Part shown: piece by piece, positions 1-11,138 of the stretch
Numbering within the stretch: position 1 is the first letter of the stretch
Layout: each line of letters opens with the position of its first letter
Assembly (NCBI GenBank): GCA_029582155.1
Contig: CM055897.1
Location: 6,852,661 to 6,916,660 of the forward strand
Source: Panopea generosa
Taxonomy: Eukaryota; Mollusca; Bivalvia; Adapedonta; Hiatellidae
DNA length: 64,000 nt
Direction of reading: 5' to 3'
Made by a program: the position numbers and the translations under genes
Notes under the pieces: model-generated
What the model was told of the DNA's origin: nothing
The model's database searches: none
Seen by the model: only the letters and a program-made list of their open reading frames with translations

Positions 1-97
1 AAAATAGATAAATGAATATGCATGAGAGGTTTACCAAAGTCGCATTATCGGGCATGTGGAATGATAAACACCGCAGGGGTCAATTGTTTATACTGAT

Positions 98-249
98 TGT
101 AGTATTTATGATTTTGTATTGGAAGCACAATAAAGTGAAGAACACAAATGTGTTAACTCTAAGGTGTTTATTCTAGGAGTGGAGTCCCTCTAGCAGACTC
201 CATGAGCTCGTGCGCATGCGTAACTATAGTTTATTTCAATAATGCTACA
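98..249 (-). repeat. 3' LTR of the Steamer-like element
   Basis: A 152-bp direct repeat of 4604-4755 with terminal TGTAG/CTACA. In element orientation this is the downstream LTR. It differs from the other copy only at 209. Confidence 0.95.
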
Positions 250-260
250 TCTCCCTTCTT
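250..260 (-). promoter_or_regulatory. Polypurine tract
   Basis: On the minus strand AAGAAGGGAGA directly abuts the 3' LTR. That is the position and composition expected of the plus-strand DNA primer. Confidence 0.8.
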
Positions 261-506
261 ATGAAATGATTTTTGTTAATCATGCAACTTAATAATTTTA
301 TTAACTGGTTAAACTCTATCATGGTTTAAAATAAAAGAATTATCAAATCCTGACAACTAGCATACACATATAATTATATAGAACACTATGTATCTGATCT
401 AGATCTTTAATTGTTTACTGTTGTTGATTCACTTCAGATACCAGTTCGTATCAGTTCATTTGATAATAGCATGCACTTATTTCATCATTTTGTCCAATTC
501 TCACCG

Positions 507-1688
507 CTATACCAATGATTTGGTTTCACCTCTACCAGATCGTGTTATATAATGCTGAGGATTATTTGACCTTGATTCTAGATTATGAGACTGAGTGGAA
601 TGTTGGTCAGCATGAGGCGGATGAGGTTCCATAGGGTTAATTGACTGGTCGGACAGATTGATCGTTTTACCCTGTAAGTTTTCTTGAAGCATATTTGGTG
701 CAAACTGGGTTATCTGCGCAAAATTTTCCTTTGTTTTGTGAAGGAACTTTCTGTTACGGCGATAGACACCTCCGTCCTTGGTTTGCACTGAAAATGACCT
801 ATCATTATGCAACTGTACGACTTTAGCCGGTTTCCATACTTTGCCCATTTGAACCCTAACATAATCATTGATTTTAAGGGGTGGTAAAGATTTCGATACT
901 TTGTCAAAATAAGTCTTTTGCTTTTGTTTGGAGTTGTTTATTTTTGTACGCACAGTTTGCGTATTAACAATCATTGGTTGCAATTGACTTTCAGTCACTG
1001 GCATAATTGATCTGGTTGTCCTGCCCATGAGTAACTGTGCTGGGGAATAGCCGTTTTCAAGAGGGGTGTTCCTGTATTCCAAGATAGCTAGATATGGATC
1101 ATTTCCACTATCTTTAGCTTTTCGGAAAATACGTTTTACGATTTGGACTGTCTTCTCAGCCAGTCCATTGGACATTGGATGCAAAGGGCTTGAGGTTGTA
1201 TGTTTGAAACTCCAATCTTCAGAAAACTTACAAAACGATTCTGATGAAAATTGCGGACCATTGTCACTAATGCAGGTGTCCGCTATTCCATTCCTTGCAA
1301 AATGCACTTTTATTTTTCTAATGACAGTAGAACTTTTAGTGTCGGGAAGTAAGTCTACCTCGAAAAATCTGCTGTAATAGTCTACAGTTACTAAGTAGTT
1401 TTTGTCGTCGAATGTAAACAAATCAGCGGCTATTTTCTCGTATGGCCTATGGGGGACGTCATGGGGAATTAGTGGCTCTTTGGTGTTTGAGTTCCTGTGT
1501 GTTAAGCAAATATCGCAATTTAACACGTGGTCAGTAATGTCTTTAGCCATCCCTGGCCAAAATATTACATCTCTCGCTCGCTGTAGCGTTTTTTCAACGC
1601 CCATATGACCTATATGAACAGATGCTATCATTTCCTGTCTGAGTGACCTGGGTATAACAAGTTTTATGACCTCTGAAGATAAGATCAT
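507..1688 (-). pseudogene. pol: Integrase segment of gypsy pol
   Basis: A 393-residue open frame. From the N-terminus it shows the HHCC zinc-binding region (H-x3-H near VHIGHMG, C-x2-C at CDIC) and then the DDE core: an Asp in the AADLF block, SDNGPQF for the second Asp, and a Glu in SNGLAEKTV. A C-terminal chromatin or DNA-binding part ends in a TRSGR-like motif. The frame is disconnected from the upstream RNase H frame by a one-base change near a T4 run (1662-1665). The first few residues of the open frame are out of the true frame. All three catalytic acidic residues are visible, so only the upstream breaks prevent a fusion polyprotein. Confidence 0.9.
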
Positions 1689-2070
1689 TCTCTACAGACA
1701 GCTCATCTCTGTGATTCCAGAATTCCAATACAGATTTATTACACTCTGTACGAGAATTTGTCCAGCCATCAAGTATAGTCTGTTTCAAAGTTTGCATCTG
1801 TCCGTCTTGTTTTATAGCGTTTCGTATAATGTCAAGTCGACGTTCTGTTATGCACAAAGTTTGCAAAACGGTATGCACATGCAAATCCAAACCATCTATC
1901 AAATTTGGATAAGTGTTGTCAAGCGACTGTCTAGATAAGCAATCACTGACAGGAATATCTATTCCACTGACATGTCACACTTCAATATCATATTTTTGAA
2001 TTTGAAGCATCATTCTTTGGAGACGGGGTGGAGCTGCAGCAAGTGGCTTTTTCATGATAGCTGACAGTGC
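1666..2070 (-). pseudogene. pol: RNase H end and pol linker
   Basis: This piece continues the RNase H domain in a different frame from the reverse transcriptase. It reads on through a conserved pre-integrase linker with a DCLSRQ-like motif. It has an in-frame TGA at 1975-1977 (minus strand). It joins the integrase frame only after another one-base change near 1662. It has no independent start and is best read as part of one broken pol. Confidence 0.75.
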
Positions 2071-3128
2071 TTGTGGTCTGAATGTACAATTACGTGTCTG
2101 CCGTAAATGTATTGGTGAAAACGCTTACAACCAAACAAAATGGCCAAAAATTCTTTCTCTATCTGAGCGTATCCAACTTCAGTTTTTGTCAGTGTTTTCG
2201 ATGCGTACGCTATTGGGCGACCGTTTTGCATTATACTTGCTCCAATTCCATATTTGGAAGCATCGCATTCTAAAGTAAGGGGCACTTTTGGGTCAAAATA
2301 AGCCAAAACAGGACTCTCAGTGATCACTTGTTTTAACTTTTCGAAAGCGTCATTTTGAGGATGATCCCATAGAAAGTCAACATCTTTTTTTAGTAGAGCT
2401 CGCAGAGGACTTGTAATTTCAGCCAGTTTAGGAGCGAATTTTGACAGGTAGTTTACCATTCCTAATAAGTTCTCTAACTTTGCTCGGTTGTCAGGGGCCT
2501 TTAATTTTACAATAGCCTCAATTTTGTTTGGGTCTGGCTTAAGGCCCGATGACGTAACAATGTGACCAAAGAAGGGGACTTCAGTCACACCGATGATACA
2601 TTTTTCAGAATTGAAACGTACACCTTTGTCTTGTGCACGTGTAATTACGTTGAGTAGGTTTTCGTCATGCTCTTCCTTAGAGCGTCCATATACAAGTAGA
2701 TCATCAACAATGCATGTGACTCCAGTAAGTCCCTCAAATATTTCGTCAATTTTTGATTGGAATATATCTTGACTGCTCTTAATACTAAATGGCAGTCTTA
2801 AAAAACGGTACCGCCCAAAAGGCGTACTAAATGTTGTGATATATGACGATTCGTCGTCTAACTGCACACTCCAATAACCATGCGTACAGTCAAGTATACT
2901 AAAATACTTTGCGTCTGTCAATTTTGCAACAACATCATCGATAGTTGGCATTGGGTAATGTGGTCTACGGATTGAATCATTCAGCGCTTTTGGATCAAGG
3001 CATACTCTCAGTTTACCTGTTTTAGGTTTTTCAACTATAACCAGGGAATTAACCCAATCGGTAGGTTCTGTCACCTTGCTAATGATATGAGAATTTTCCA
3101 TTCTTTTAAGTTCATCTTTGAGTCGCAT
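2052..3128 (-). pseudogene. pol: Reverse transcriptase and start of RNase H
   Basis: A 358-residue frame. It contains the RT fingers and palm, including KLRVCLDPKALN, a LDCTHGYW block carrying a catalytic Asp, and an IVDDLLVYG catalytic box (V-D-D). An RNase H start follows (LECDASKYGIG). A one-base loss near 2069-2073, inside the RNase H, ends the frame early. Upstream it is separated from the protease frame by a length change in a G7 run at 3154-3160. RT residues look intact; the breaks are at both edges. Confidence 0.9.
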
Positions 3129-3129
3129 T

Positions 3130-4115
3130 TTAAGCGCCTCTGGTATGCATCGTGGGGGGGTTTACAACAGGAATAGCATCTTCCTTTAAGTGTAATTTAC
3201 ATTTGCCTGGAAATAACCCAACTCCTTCAAATACTTCCTGATATTTGGTCATTATGTATGCCTTTGTTATATCACAAGGGTTGCGTTCAACAAAGTATGT
3301 CATCTGAATCAGTCCAAGGTCAAGCGAAGTTTGCAAACTTAGGAGTGGCTGGGCAGAATTTTCCACTACGTAGAAAATGGCATCATTGCTTCTATTTTTG
3401 TAATTGCAGGTCATGCTGACCTTGCCTAACAACGGTAATGCGTTTCCTGTATAGGAGGTTAATCTGTTATCTGGGGGTAACAAAGGGTATCTAAGTTGGA
3501 GAGTTTGGTAGAGTTTATGTGGCAAGATATTAGCTTGGCTACCTGTGTCTATTTTAAAAGTAACAGGTGTTTTTGAGGGGCCAATAGATAGGGTGACAAA
3601 GGCACGATCTGGAGATAGAGAAGATGTTACCGTATCAATTTTGAAGTCTTGTCCATCATATAAATCCATATCTGGCTCACACAACACTTGATGAACGTTA
3701 TTACTGCGGCACACAGATGCAAAGTGATTAAACTTCCTGCACGAGTGGCATCTTACACCTCTTGCCGGACAATTGGAATTTCCTGTCTTATGTGTTGAAT
3801 GGCCACAATTTCCACACTGTGAATTGTCATCATTCTGGTGACGCGATCTCACACTTTGTCTTGCTAGTTGTGGTCGTCGTTGTGGTCGCTGTTGATATTG
3901 CGGCTGCTGTTGCTGCTGATATTGTGGCTGCTGTTGCTGATATTGCGGCTGCTGTCTCTGCTGATATTGCGGCTGCTGTTGCTGCTTGTTTGGCGGCCTG
4001 TGAGTATGTACGACATGGTGCACGTCTTGCTCTCCCATAGAACGCAATTGTTCTTGTGAATACTCAAAGGCTTGTGAGATGTGTATGGCCGTTTCAAGAT
4101 AAGCTCCTTTCCCAC
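3130..4115 (-). pseudogene. gag: Gag nucleocapsid and aspartic protease
   Basis: The frame begins in the C-terminal part of Gag, passes a Gln/Pro repeat (Q-rich, roughly 3867-3985), then zinc-knuckle-like cysteines (CGNCGHSTHKTGNSNC and CHSCRKFNHFASVC), then a retropepsin-like aspartic protease with FKIDTGSQANILP. It lies in the -1 frame relative to the upstream Gag frame. The switch is at a GGGAAAG heptamer (4107-4113). It ends at a stop created next to the G7 run at 3154-3160, just before the reverse transcriptase. Confidence 0.85.
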
Positions 4116-4604
4116 ATTTATTAATTTTTCACGTATGCGGGAGGAATTGGTTCCGAACACAATTCTGTCACGGATCATCTCGTCGTTGTTGGTAAAACAA
4201 CAATCTCTTGCATTTAACCGTAATCTAGTTACAAAACTGTCTATTGTGTCCTGACCTTGCATTTTGTTATTAAATTTATAACGAGCAAATATTGGATTCA
4301 ATGTTGGCTGCACGTGCGCCTGGAATTTGTCGTAATAAGTTTGAATTTTCTTTCCATCTTTTTCTGATATGTCGTTCCAAGTGGCATGTATATCCCTGCC
4401 TTTGTCTCCTGACCATATTAGCAAATAAGAGATCTGTTCTGATTCCGATTTTCCTTTCAGTGGTCCGCTAAATATTAGCTGCACGTGGCGTTTGAACTTA
4501 TCCCACTGCTCGGGCAGATTAGTGTCGTCCCAGTTCATTTTTGGTGGAGTAATTCCCTCTTTCCATCTTATGAATTGAGTATTAACTTTTACTTCTGACA
4601 CCAT
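4108..4604 (-). pseudogene. gag: Gag capsid region
   Basis: The most likely start codon is at 4602-4604: its A is the last base of the LTR and its TG is the start of the primer-binding site. The protein MVSEVKVNTQ... is a retroviral-type capsid domain (a WDKFKRHVQLIF helix region and a later Q-G-x-D-T-I-D-S-F-V-T-R-L block typical of gypsy Gag). An earlier in-frame ATG at 4632-4634 lies inside the LTR and is less likely. In this frame the ORF continues to 3864, but sequence past 4107 is out of the homologous frame. Confidence 0.8.
4586..4603 (-). promoter_or_regulatory. Primer-binding site, tRNA-Leu-like
   Basis: On the minus strand TGGTGTCAGAAGTAAAAG immediately follows the 5' LTR. TGGTGTCAGAAGT is complementary to a typical animal tRNA-Leu 3' end with CCA. 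The gag start overlaps it. Confidence 0.7.
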
Positions 4605-4755
4605 GTAGTATTTATGATTTTGTATTGGAAGCACAATAAAGTGAAGAACACAAATGTGTTAACTCTAAGGTGTTTATTCTAGGAGTGGAGTCCCTCTAGC
4701 AGACTCCATGAGCTTGTGCGCATGCGTAACTATAGTTTATTTCAATAATGCTACA
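4604..4755 (-). repeat. 5' LTR of the Steamer-like element
   Basis: A 152-bp repeat identical to 98-249 except at one base. It is followed outside by the CTGAT target duplication. Confidence 0.95.
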
Positions 4756-4760
4756 CTGAT

Positions 4761-6600
4761 TAGTTACGGTCTTTAAACAACAGTTTGACCTGTGTCATTT
4801 CGAATAAAGATATTTGCAGACCTGTGTATTGTGAAAACTAGCTTATCCGATTTTTTAAGACAAGCCTGACGGGCAAGTAACTTTGAAAAAGACACATGCC
4901 TGGATCCAGATTTGACAAGCCCCGGGCATCGGGCTATCCTATTCTTGGAGCACTGCCCCACTGTATAAACAATAACAAAAGAGGTGCTGCAAATGTAGGT
5001 CACTTGACCACAACTTTACACACTGTGGAATGTGATGTAAACAACTGCTACACACAAGATTATAATCTAGGACGCTCTGTGCATAAAGCTGGTGCTAATT
5101 TATAAGAATTTTACTATAAATTCTCTGAAACTAGATTGTTGTCTTACAATTTTACACTGTCTACCATACCAGTATAATTTACTGCTATATACATATCTTA
5201 TAATCTAAAACATCTATTTTATTATACGCTTGACTCTATGACTTTACACAAAATGTTATTACTTTATTTGCTATACTTTAGCAAGAACTATATATGAATT
5301 AATAATTTGTAACCCAAAAATTTTGAATTGTGTCAAATTCGCGAAATCACCTTACAATTCTGAACAATTCAAAACTCTACAGGAAATGTATAATTTCAAA
5401 CACGGAAACTTCTTGTATTTCAACAGAACATATAATAAATTCGACTAAAATTGCTTAGTTTATAACAGGCTAAACTATAAAGAATTTTTTATATGAAATT
5501 AAAAAATAGGTCAAACTGAATTTGCCGAACTGTTCGGTTCTCCAATCTGTAAACAAGACAGAAATCAGTCGGAAACCACTTTTACAAATATTTCATATAA
5601 TACAAAGCAATATTAAATGAATATTAAAGTAATAGGGGATTTCACCGGAACGGCATTGTACACGCGTCCGTTAAATTACAAGTGATGCTTATTTATTTTT
5701 TGTATTTCCGGTTTATGCACTGGTGTGTCAAGGACTGTAACCCGTACAACTTAAATGGTTGGTTCTCACGGTTAGTAAAAAATGGTGCAGGACGGCAACC
5801 AAAATATGAACTAGAGGAGTTAGCTCCCTTGACAAAAAAAGTGCACTTTTGGCTAAACCAAATAACTTACTCTTTCCATACTTCAAAAAGTAGTCCGATA
5901 AGTATATGAAGAAATGTTACGGTAATACGCATTATTACGTTACATACACGATGTTTTTTTTATGATTTAACAATATATATGTATATACAAGTCATGTATA
6001 CTTATTGAAAGTAATTGATAAATAACAGTTTCGAATCTGCCATCCGAACAACATGACTCCAGCTGAAGGACGCCAGCCAACATATTGTTGTCTAGGATCT
6101 TAGTACAATTATACGTAGATAAGGCTGAAACACTTGTTATTTTTCCCGCTACGATATGTGTAGTTTTTAATCAGTTATTGTAGATGCACGGTCTTGGAAG
6201 TATTGCCACTTACAAATAATGCCTCGTGGACAAGCAGTTTTCGTTACAGTTGTGTTGACATATCTGTATGAGACGTAATTAACACCGACAAAAAAAAGAT
6301 GTCTTTTGTCAGTCAGTCTATGTTTGTTTACCCTCGCAGCTTTGCTCAAGGTATTTTGTCGTCTACATATACAATGTTAATTTTTGGAAGTATAAGAACC
6401 AATACTATATTTATAACATGACTTGCCTTGTTGTTTCAAATAATTTTCTCTGCTAAAATTGATAAGGTAGTCTAGTTGTTAGCAGGGGTATTTTTATATT
6501 TAAATCATGTTGCCGTTGTAAGGATACATTATTGCTTCAGGATCCAGGGGTCTTCAGTTTCAATCCCGGTTGGGTTTCATCACAGTGCCTTATTCGGGTA
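4761..6600. other. A+T-rich interval without a recognised gene
   Basis: Only short open frames with no recognisable domain. Around 6540-6580 there is a weak tRNA-like T-loop (TTTCAATCCC). Nothing else is supported. Confidence 0.5.
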
Positions 6601-6610
6601 AGTAAATGAA

Positions 6611-6958
6611 AGTGTAGTGAATGTACATAGGTCACTTACAACATGTTAAGCTAACTATTATAGCGTCGTTGTTGAAGTGCACTGACTGTATTGGAAGTTC
6701 AGCAATGAAGTAAAGGGTAAGTACTCAGATGGGTGACCGCTGTCACTTTAATGGCGTCGAGCCTGTGTCTGCACAATCTCTCTTTCCTTGGGATGGGACT
6801 CGATATATCCAGGAACTGGCCACAGGCTGTGCAGCTGAGGGCTTATAAGCCCTAAAGGTTAAAGAGGGGAGGAGTGTAGTGAATGTATATAGGTCACTTA
6901 CAACAGCCTTACTGTTAAGCTAGCTTTTGTAGCGACATGGTTGAAGTGCACTGACTGT
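6611..6958 (+). repeat. 5S-rRNA-like SINE, partial tandem dimer
   Basis: 6611-6690 and 6872-6958 are imperfect direct copies sharing GTGTAGTGAATGTA and GTTGAAGTGCACTGACTGTA. Between them 6693-6739 aligns without gaps to the internal promoter region of animal 5S rRNA, matching about 33 of 47 positions by eye against a remembered consensus and including AGATGGGTGACCG. This suggests a SINE with a 5S-derived pol III promoter, the second unit cut off after the shared part. A C15 run (6967-6981) follows. Confidence 0.5.
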
Positions 6959-7214
6959 AACTACCTCCCCCCCCCCCCCCCACCCATAATAAAAAAAATA
7001 TTGTTGTTCATTCAATATATTCTAGGTCTTTGCCTACAAGTCCTTTCTCTCAGAGTCTGTCCATATCCTTTAAAAGGATTTTCAGATTGGATGCAAATTA
7101 AAAAAGTCCCCTACCTACCTACCCACCTCCTATCTGGTATGGGTTGGAAATGGCAAACAAACAATTTTTTAAGGGTGATCTTAGTTATCACATATTCAGA
7201 TAATATAATGTACA

Positions 7215-7310
7215 CTTGGTTTGTGGTGTCGGGGTACATCTCTATAGTGTAAGCTAGCACACTTTTCTGTTTGAAAAGAGCTCCAGGTTCAAGTCCTGGT
7301 GGGGATCTTG
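7215..7310 (+). repeat. tRNA-like fragment (SINE head)
   Basis: 7283-7299 is a perfect T-arm: CCAGG, a 7-nt loop TTCAAGT, then CCTGG. Upstream D-arm and anticodon parts are poorly formed, so this is a decayed tRNA-derived SINE head, not a tRNA gene. The stretch from here to about 8130 holds only short frames without domains. Confidence 0.45.
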
Positions 7311-8132
7311 ACACCCTTACGAAATTGTACAAACTAAAAACTCCATTATATTTGTCAAAATTTAAATAAAAGTGTAATAGATGGTGTAAATACAATGTCA
7401 ACCTTTCTTTACCAAGACTGTACACATGAGTGCCCATAGCCAATTGACATAGGTAATAATTATATAGATAAGACAATACAATTGGTATGGGCTTAAAGCT
7501 ATATGATGCTAATAGAATGGGGCAACTAGAACTATTACCTGAATACATAAAGACAACCAGGTTGGACTCAAAACCAGTCTCAAAATGTTACAATCATGTA
7601 GTAATGAAAGTAAGTAAAACAGAAGAGAGGAAGCTAACAGAGAAATACCACAAGTTCTGTTTGTTTACAATAACTGAGACATATACATTAAATCACTGAC
7701 AATATACTGATTCAACCGAATTTGAAAAAATAAGTATTACTGTATACCATTTAAAAAGACTGTTACACTGATATATAATTAATGAACCACATAAAAAATA
7801 TTTGGTTGCAATTTATTCCCCAAAACAAAAATAGATTTGACCCAAAAGTAGCACCTCTGCACAAGTAAGTCCATTTGTATCCCGTTATATACCTTTGGTA
7901 ACTGAGGTTACTTGTTATATGTCTGTGGTATCCTAGAAAAAAACATTTATGCTAAATAATTTTTCACATTGTAGTTCAAATTAGAAATATAAATAAATGT
8001 CTCTATCCCTGGTTACCCGTTATCCTTCTTTGTCTTTTGGCACTCAAAATTACTACAGCAAATATATAACATCAAAATTTAAGAATTACTAAAAACATGT
8101 CTTTATTTCTGGTAACTTGTTTATTCTTCTTT

Positions 8133-8345
8133 GTGCGGAACGTGTGGTCCAGTGGTACAGCACCAAACCCATGATCAGAGGGTCGTGGGTTCAATCCTCC
8201 GCCATGGTTATGTGTGGTGTCCTTGAGCAAGACACATTCCTGCATATGCTTAATACTGGTTCTAACAAGGAAGTCTTTGAGCGTGATTTGTCTAAGATGT
8301 AAGATCTTGTGTGATACAATCGAAGTAAAAATAGATAAGTTTAAA
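8133..8345 (+). mobile_element. tRNA-derived SINE
   Basis: Pol III A box TGGTCCAGTGGT (8145-8156) and B box GGTTCAATCC (8188-8197) are correctly spaced in a tRNA-like head. A conserved core follows containing GTCCTTGAGCAAGACAC and TGCTTAATACTGGTTCTA. The core resembles the V-type central domain of vertebrate SINEs from memory. Related copies lie at about 17231, 39069 and 51537. Confidence 0.75.
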
Positions 8346-8762
8346 CAAATCCTTCCTTATCTTTGGTAACTGATGGTTACGACAGCAAATATTCAACATC
8401 CAAGCAAGGACCTACATAGATTCTATATACTTCTTTGAGCGGACTTGCACATGGACTTACAAACAGACTTACATATTTTGGCCATATATGAAACGCTAGA
8501 AATGCTATATTTTCTATTAAACTTTATGGCAATTTATTATTCTGATGGTTATAAATCTTATCCTGACACACTGATATTAAATAATCTACATATACAGTGA
8601 CTGAAATTGATAAATCCCCTTTTAGGCAGTGCCTTATTTCATATTAATTCACCAGAATAATGAAATTTTACTTACAGTAATTTTACTTCATCCTTCAACA
8701 AACACTAAACACACATGTCACTTTTTACACAAATCACACACAATGTCAATCTGATCACACTC

Positions 8763-8771
8763 TGACATAAT
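8763..8771. repeat. Target-site duplication of element 1, left
   Basis: TGACATAAT, repeated exactly at 18159-18167. A 9-bp duplication is the usual length for Mutator-like transposons. Confidence 0.85.
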
Positions 8772-8820
8772 GGAAGAGGCTATTTATCAAGAAGGTTCCC
8801 CTGTCACTGCGCATGATCAA
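8772..8820 (+). repeat. Left terminal inverted repeat of element 1
   Basis: It begins GGAAGAGGCT and ends ATGCGCATGATCAA-like sequence at 8820. It is the inverted counterpart of 17637-17676 plus 18146-18158. Confidence 0.8.
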
Positions 8821-9151
8821 TATTTTTTCATATTCGCAATATCTCTCCTGCGAATATAAAAAAACAAAACCTCCATTTTTGGAGAGTATTGAACCTTCTT
8901 GACGTTTATCTGTTTCTGCATTGTGAAGGATAAATGATATTCTCTTGACGAATATACATTATATTTTTCTACATTGTGAAGGAGAAATAACATTTAGACA
9001 TTGATTGATTGGTGTTTTTCGATCAGAGTTCTGTAAATATCATAAAAATGTGAGTTTGAAATTTGGTTTTACCAGTGGGTGTTATTTTTAGTTTTTTATG
9101 AGTATAACAATGTAATCGATAACTTATATACCTTCATTACAAAAATTATTA

Positions 9152-9165
9152 CCCCCCCCCCCCCC
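9152..9165. repeat. Poly-C tract
   Basis: 14 consecutive C, inside element 1. The surrounding 8821-9470 shows no gene. Confidence 0.9.
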
Positions 9166-9474
9166 TTCCCTTACACACATACAAACATGTATATGGAACT
9201 GCCATTATAAGAGTTTAAAAGCAAAAACATCAAAATAATACACCGCATTAAATGCACCCCACCCACAAACAGATCTATAACAGTATACTGCAGTCTCAAC
9301 AAACGTTTACTCTTCGAGAAAAAATGACAGTGATTGTTTCTATTTATACTTATCAAAGAGTGGTTTAAAACATTAAATATTGTTCTGTAACTTCTGTGTA
9401 TCAATATTAAGTGTGTTTTTTATTGTAGAAATTGTAAATACAGAAAAGAGGTAATACTTTCTTAGCTTTACACA

Positions 9475-9579
9475 GGAAGTCTATCAGGGAGAAAGTCTTT
9501 GTAGTACAAGAAAGTACAAACTCCTCCAAGGAGTGAGATGTCAGTTCAAGTCTGACCTTGGACAAATTGATAGACTTCC
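9475..9579 (+). repeat. tRNA-like sequence enclosed by a perfect 12-bp inverted repeat
   Basis: 9475-9486 GGAAGTCTATCA pairs perfectly with 9568-9579 TGATAGACTTCC. Between them is a tRNA-like fold: a GTAC/GTAC-type D stem, a possible anticodon arm with CCA in the loop, and a perfect T-arm GTCAG-TTCAAGT-CTGAC. The acceptor stem is imperfect, so a functional tRNA is unlikely; a SINE-type or mobile hairpin is more plausible. Confidence 0.5.
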
Positions 9580-10662
9580 ATTACTTTTTCATAATGATAT
9601 ATAATAAAGGCTTTCAATTGTGCAATGATGTGGACTTTGGTTCAAATATTTGTATGAAATATGGCTTATTTATATAAATAAGACAATCATTAAGCAAAGT
9701 TCAACTTATTAACTTTTTAAACCCTATTTAGTTTCCATTCTGTAAGGCAAATTGAAATGAAAATAAAGAATATTGAAATACTTGCATACAATCATTCAGT
9801 CTGTATGTCAACTATATATATATAGTGTGTTATTGTCAGTCACTTCACTTCAATTATTAATTATTGTATTCTATTTTTTTAATAATGTAAAACTTAAACC
9901 TAAAATAATAATGGTGTGTATGGCATGCTATAAGTACAAGCATTTAGTTATTTAAGATTTGGAGATACTAATTAGTTTGAAATTTTGATATATGACACTG
10001 TCAAAGGTTCACGTACAGTAGGCCAAAAATAGAATTAGTAACATATTTTATGGTCATTTAGCGAAGAGAGTGGACATCTGATATATAGAAAATCGTGCGT
10101 TATGTGTTAATGAGGTGCAATGTTGAAACAACAGAAACTGCATTTCGTTTCTTTATGAAAATCAATTGAATTTGGGTAGTGCTTAAAGTACCAGTTTGCA
10201 TTTCATTGGCACCATGATGTTGCTTTGCTTTTAGCTTGTAGGACATTACATTTCATGGGATGCTTACTGTAGCCTAGGTAGCCATAAAGATGTGCACAAC
10301 TTATTCAACAGGACTTGGAACAAAGTCACTATTCAAACAATGACATTAAATTGGTAGCTAGATATATTTAATATAAAAAAAACAACATCATAATAGTTAT
10401 TCTTTCATCTTAAATAATTTGAAAATATATTATAAATTATACAATTTTGAGTTTTCATTGAAAGATGAAAAACATTCTCTAGTCTTGTTCGGACTTCAGA
10501 CATTAATCTAGCCTGTTTTTCATCACTGGATCAAACTCAAAATTATGCTACCATTCCTGAAATAAACACAAACTTATTTACAAATATAAGCATTTTTCAC
10601 TGTCTTCATTTCATAAATTCAAAACTGATATACAAAAGGTAGTATGAAGCCTCCAACAGATA

Positions 10663-10729
10663 TCCTTAGTTGGGATTGAACCAACATCTTCCATCTTAAA
10701 GACAGATGTACTTCATTGTACTATAAGGA
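10663..10729 (-). tRNA. Degenerate tRNA-like sequence, anticodon CTT
   Basis: The minus strand folds as a near-cloverleaf. The acceptor is TCCTTA against TAAGGA; the D arm is short; the anticodon stem CATCT/AGATG has a 7-nt loop GTCTTTA (anticodon CTT, Lys); the T-arm is GTTGG-TTCAATC-CCAAC. At about 67 nt, with a reduced D arm and poor A box, it is more likely a tRNA pseudogene or SINE head than an active tRNA-Lys. Confidence 0.4.
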
Positions 10730-10884
10730 TGCATTTTGAAGCTGCATTAAACTTACACTGTACATTAATTATGATAGTTCAAATTCCTGTTTTACAGTAA
10801 TTCAAGCTTTAAAAATGTTTGCTTTTAATTATCAATTTTGTAAAAATTAAATTGTCGCCATTAAGCAAACTTGAACAAGCTGGT

Positions 10885-11075
10885 TTGAGGAGAGAGAAAC
10901 TTACCTTGACACACATACACTCCTCATACATGTGTTTGAGGAGAGAGAATCTTACCTTGACACACATACACTCCTCATACATTGGTATGAGGAGAGGGAA
11001 TCTTACCCTGACACACATACACTCTTATACATTGGTAAGAGGAGAGGGAATCTTACCCCGACACACATAAACTCC
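10885..11075. repeat. 51-bp minisatellite, four units (array I)
   Basis: The shared segment CTTACCTTGACACACATACA recurs at ~51, 51 and 50 bp spacing. It is the same family as the larger array at 13100-13912, 2 kb away within element 1. Confidence 0.85.
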
Positions 11076-11138
11076 TTTTTTCTTCTGTGTTGCCTTGAAA
11101 CTGAGTTGTTTTTCTATTTTCTTGTTTGATGAGATTTT

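Larger units (their letters stand above)
98..4755 (-). mobile_element. Ty3/gypsy LTR retrotransposon, Mag/Steamer-like lineage
   Basis: A complete element on the minus strand. It has 152-bp LTRs (98-249 and 4604-4755) beginning TGTAG and ending CTACA, and a 5-bp target duplication CTGAT at 93-97 and 4756-4760. Between the LTRs, in minus-strand order, lie gag, zinc knuckle, aspartic protease, reverse transcriptase, RNase H and integrase, which is the Ty3/gypsy order. Short LTRs, a tRNA-Leu-like primer site and the integrase sequence fit the Mag lineage that includes Steamer of clams; the lineage call is from memory of the family. The LTRs differ at one base (C209 against T4715), which suggests recent insertion, yet the coding region has several frame breaks and one stop. 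Confidence 0.93.

Noticed and set aside
7111-7548. 145-codon minus-strand frame
   Set aside because: It runs through a tRNA-like SINE head and low-complexity sequence; no recognisable domain.
10663-10729. Functional tRNA-Lys(CTT) gene
   Set aside because: The D arm and A box are poor and the length is short; kept only as a degenerate tRNA-like feature.
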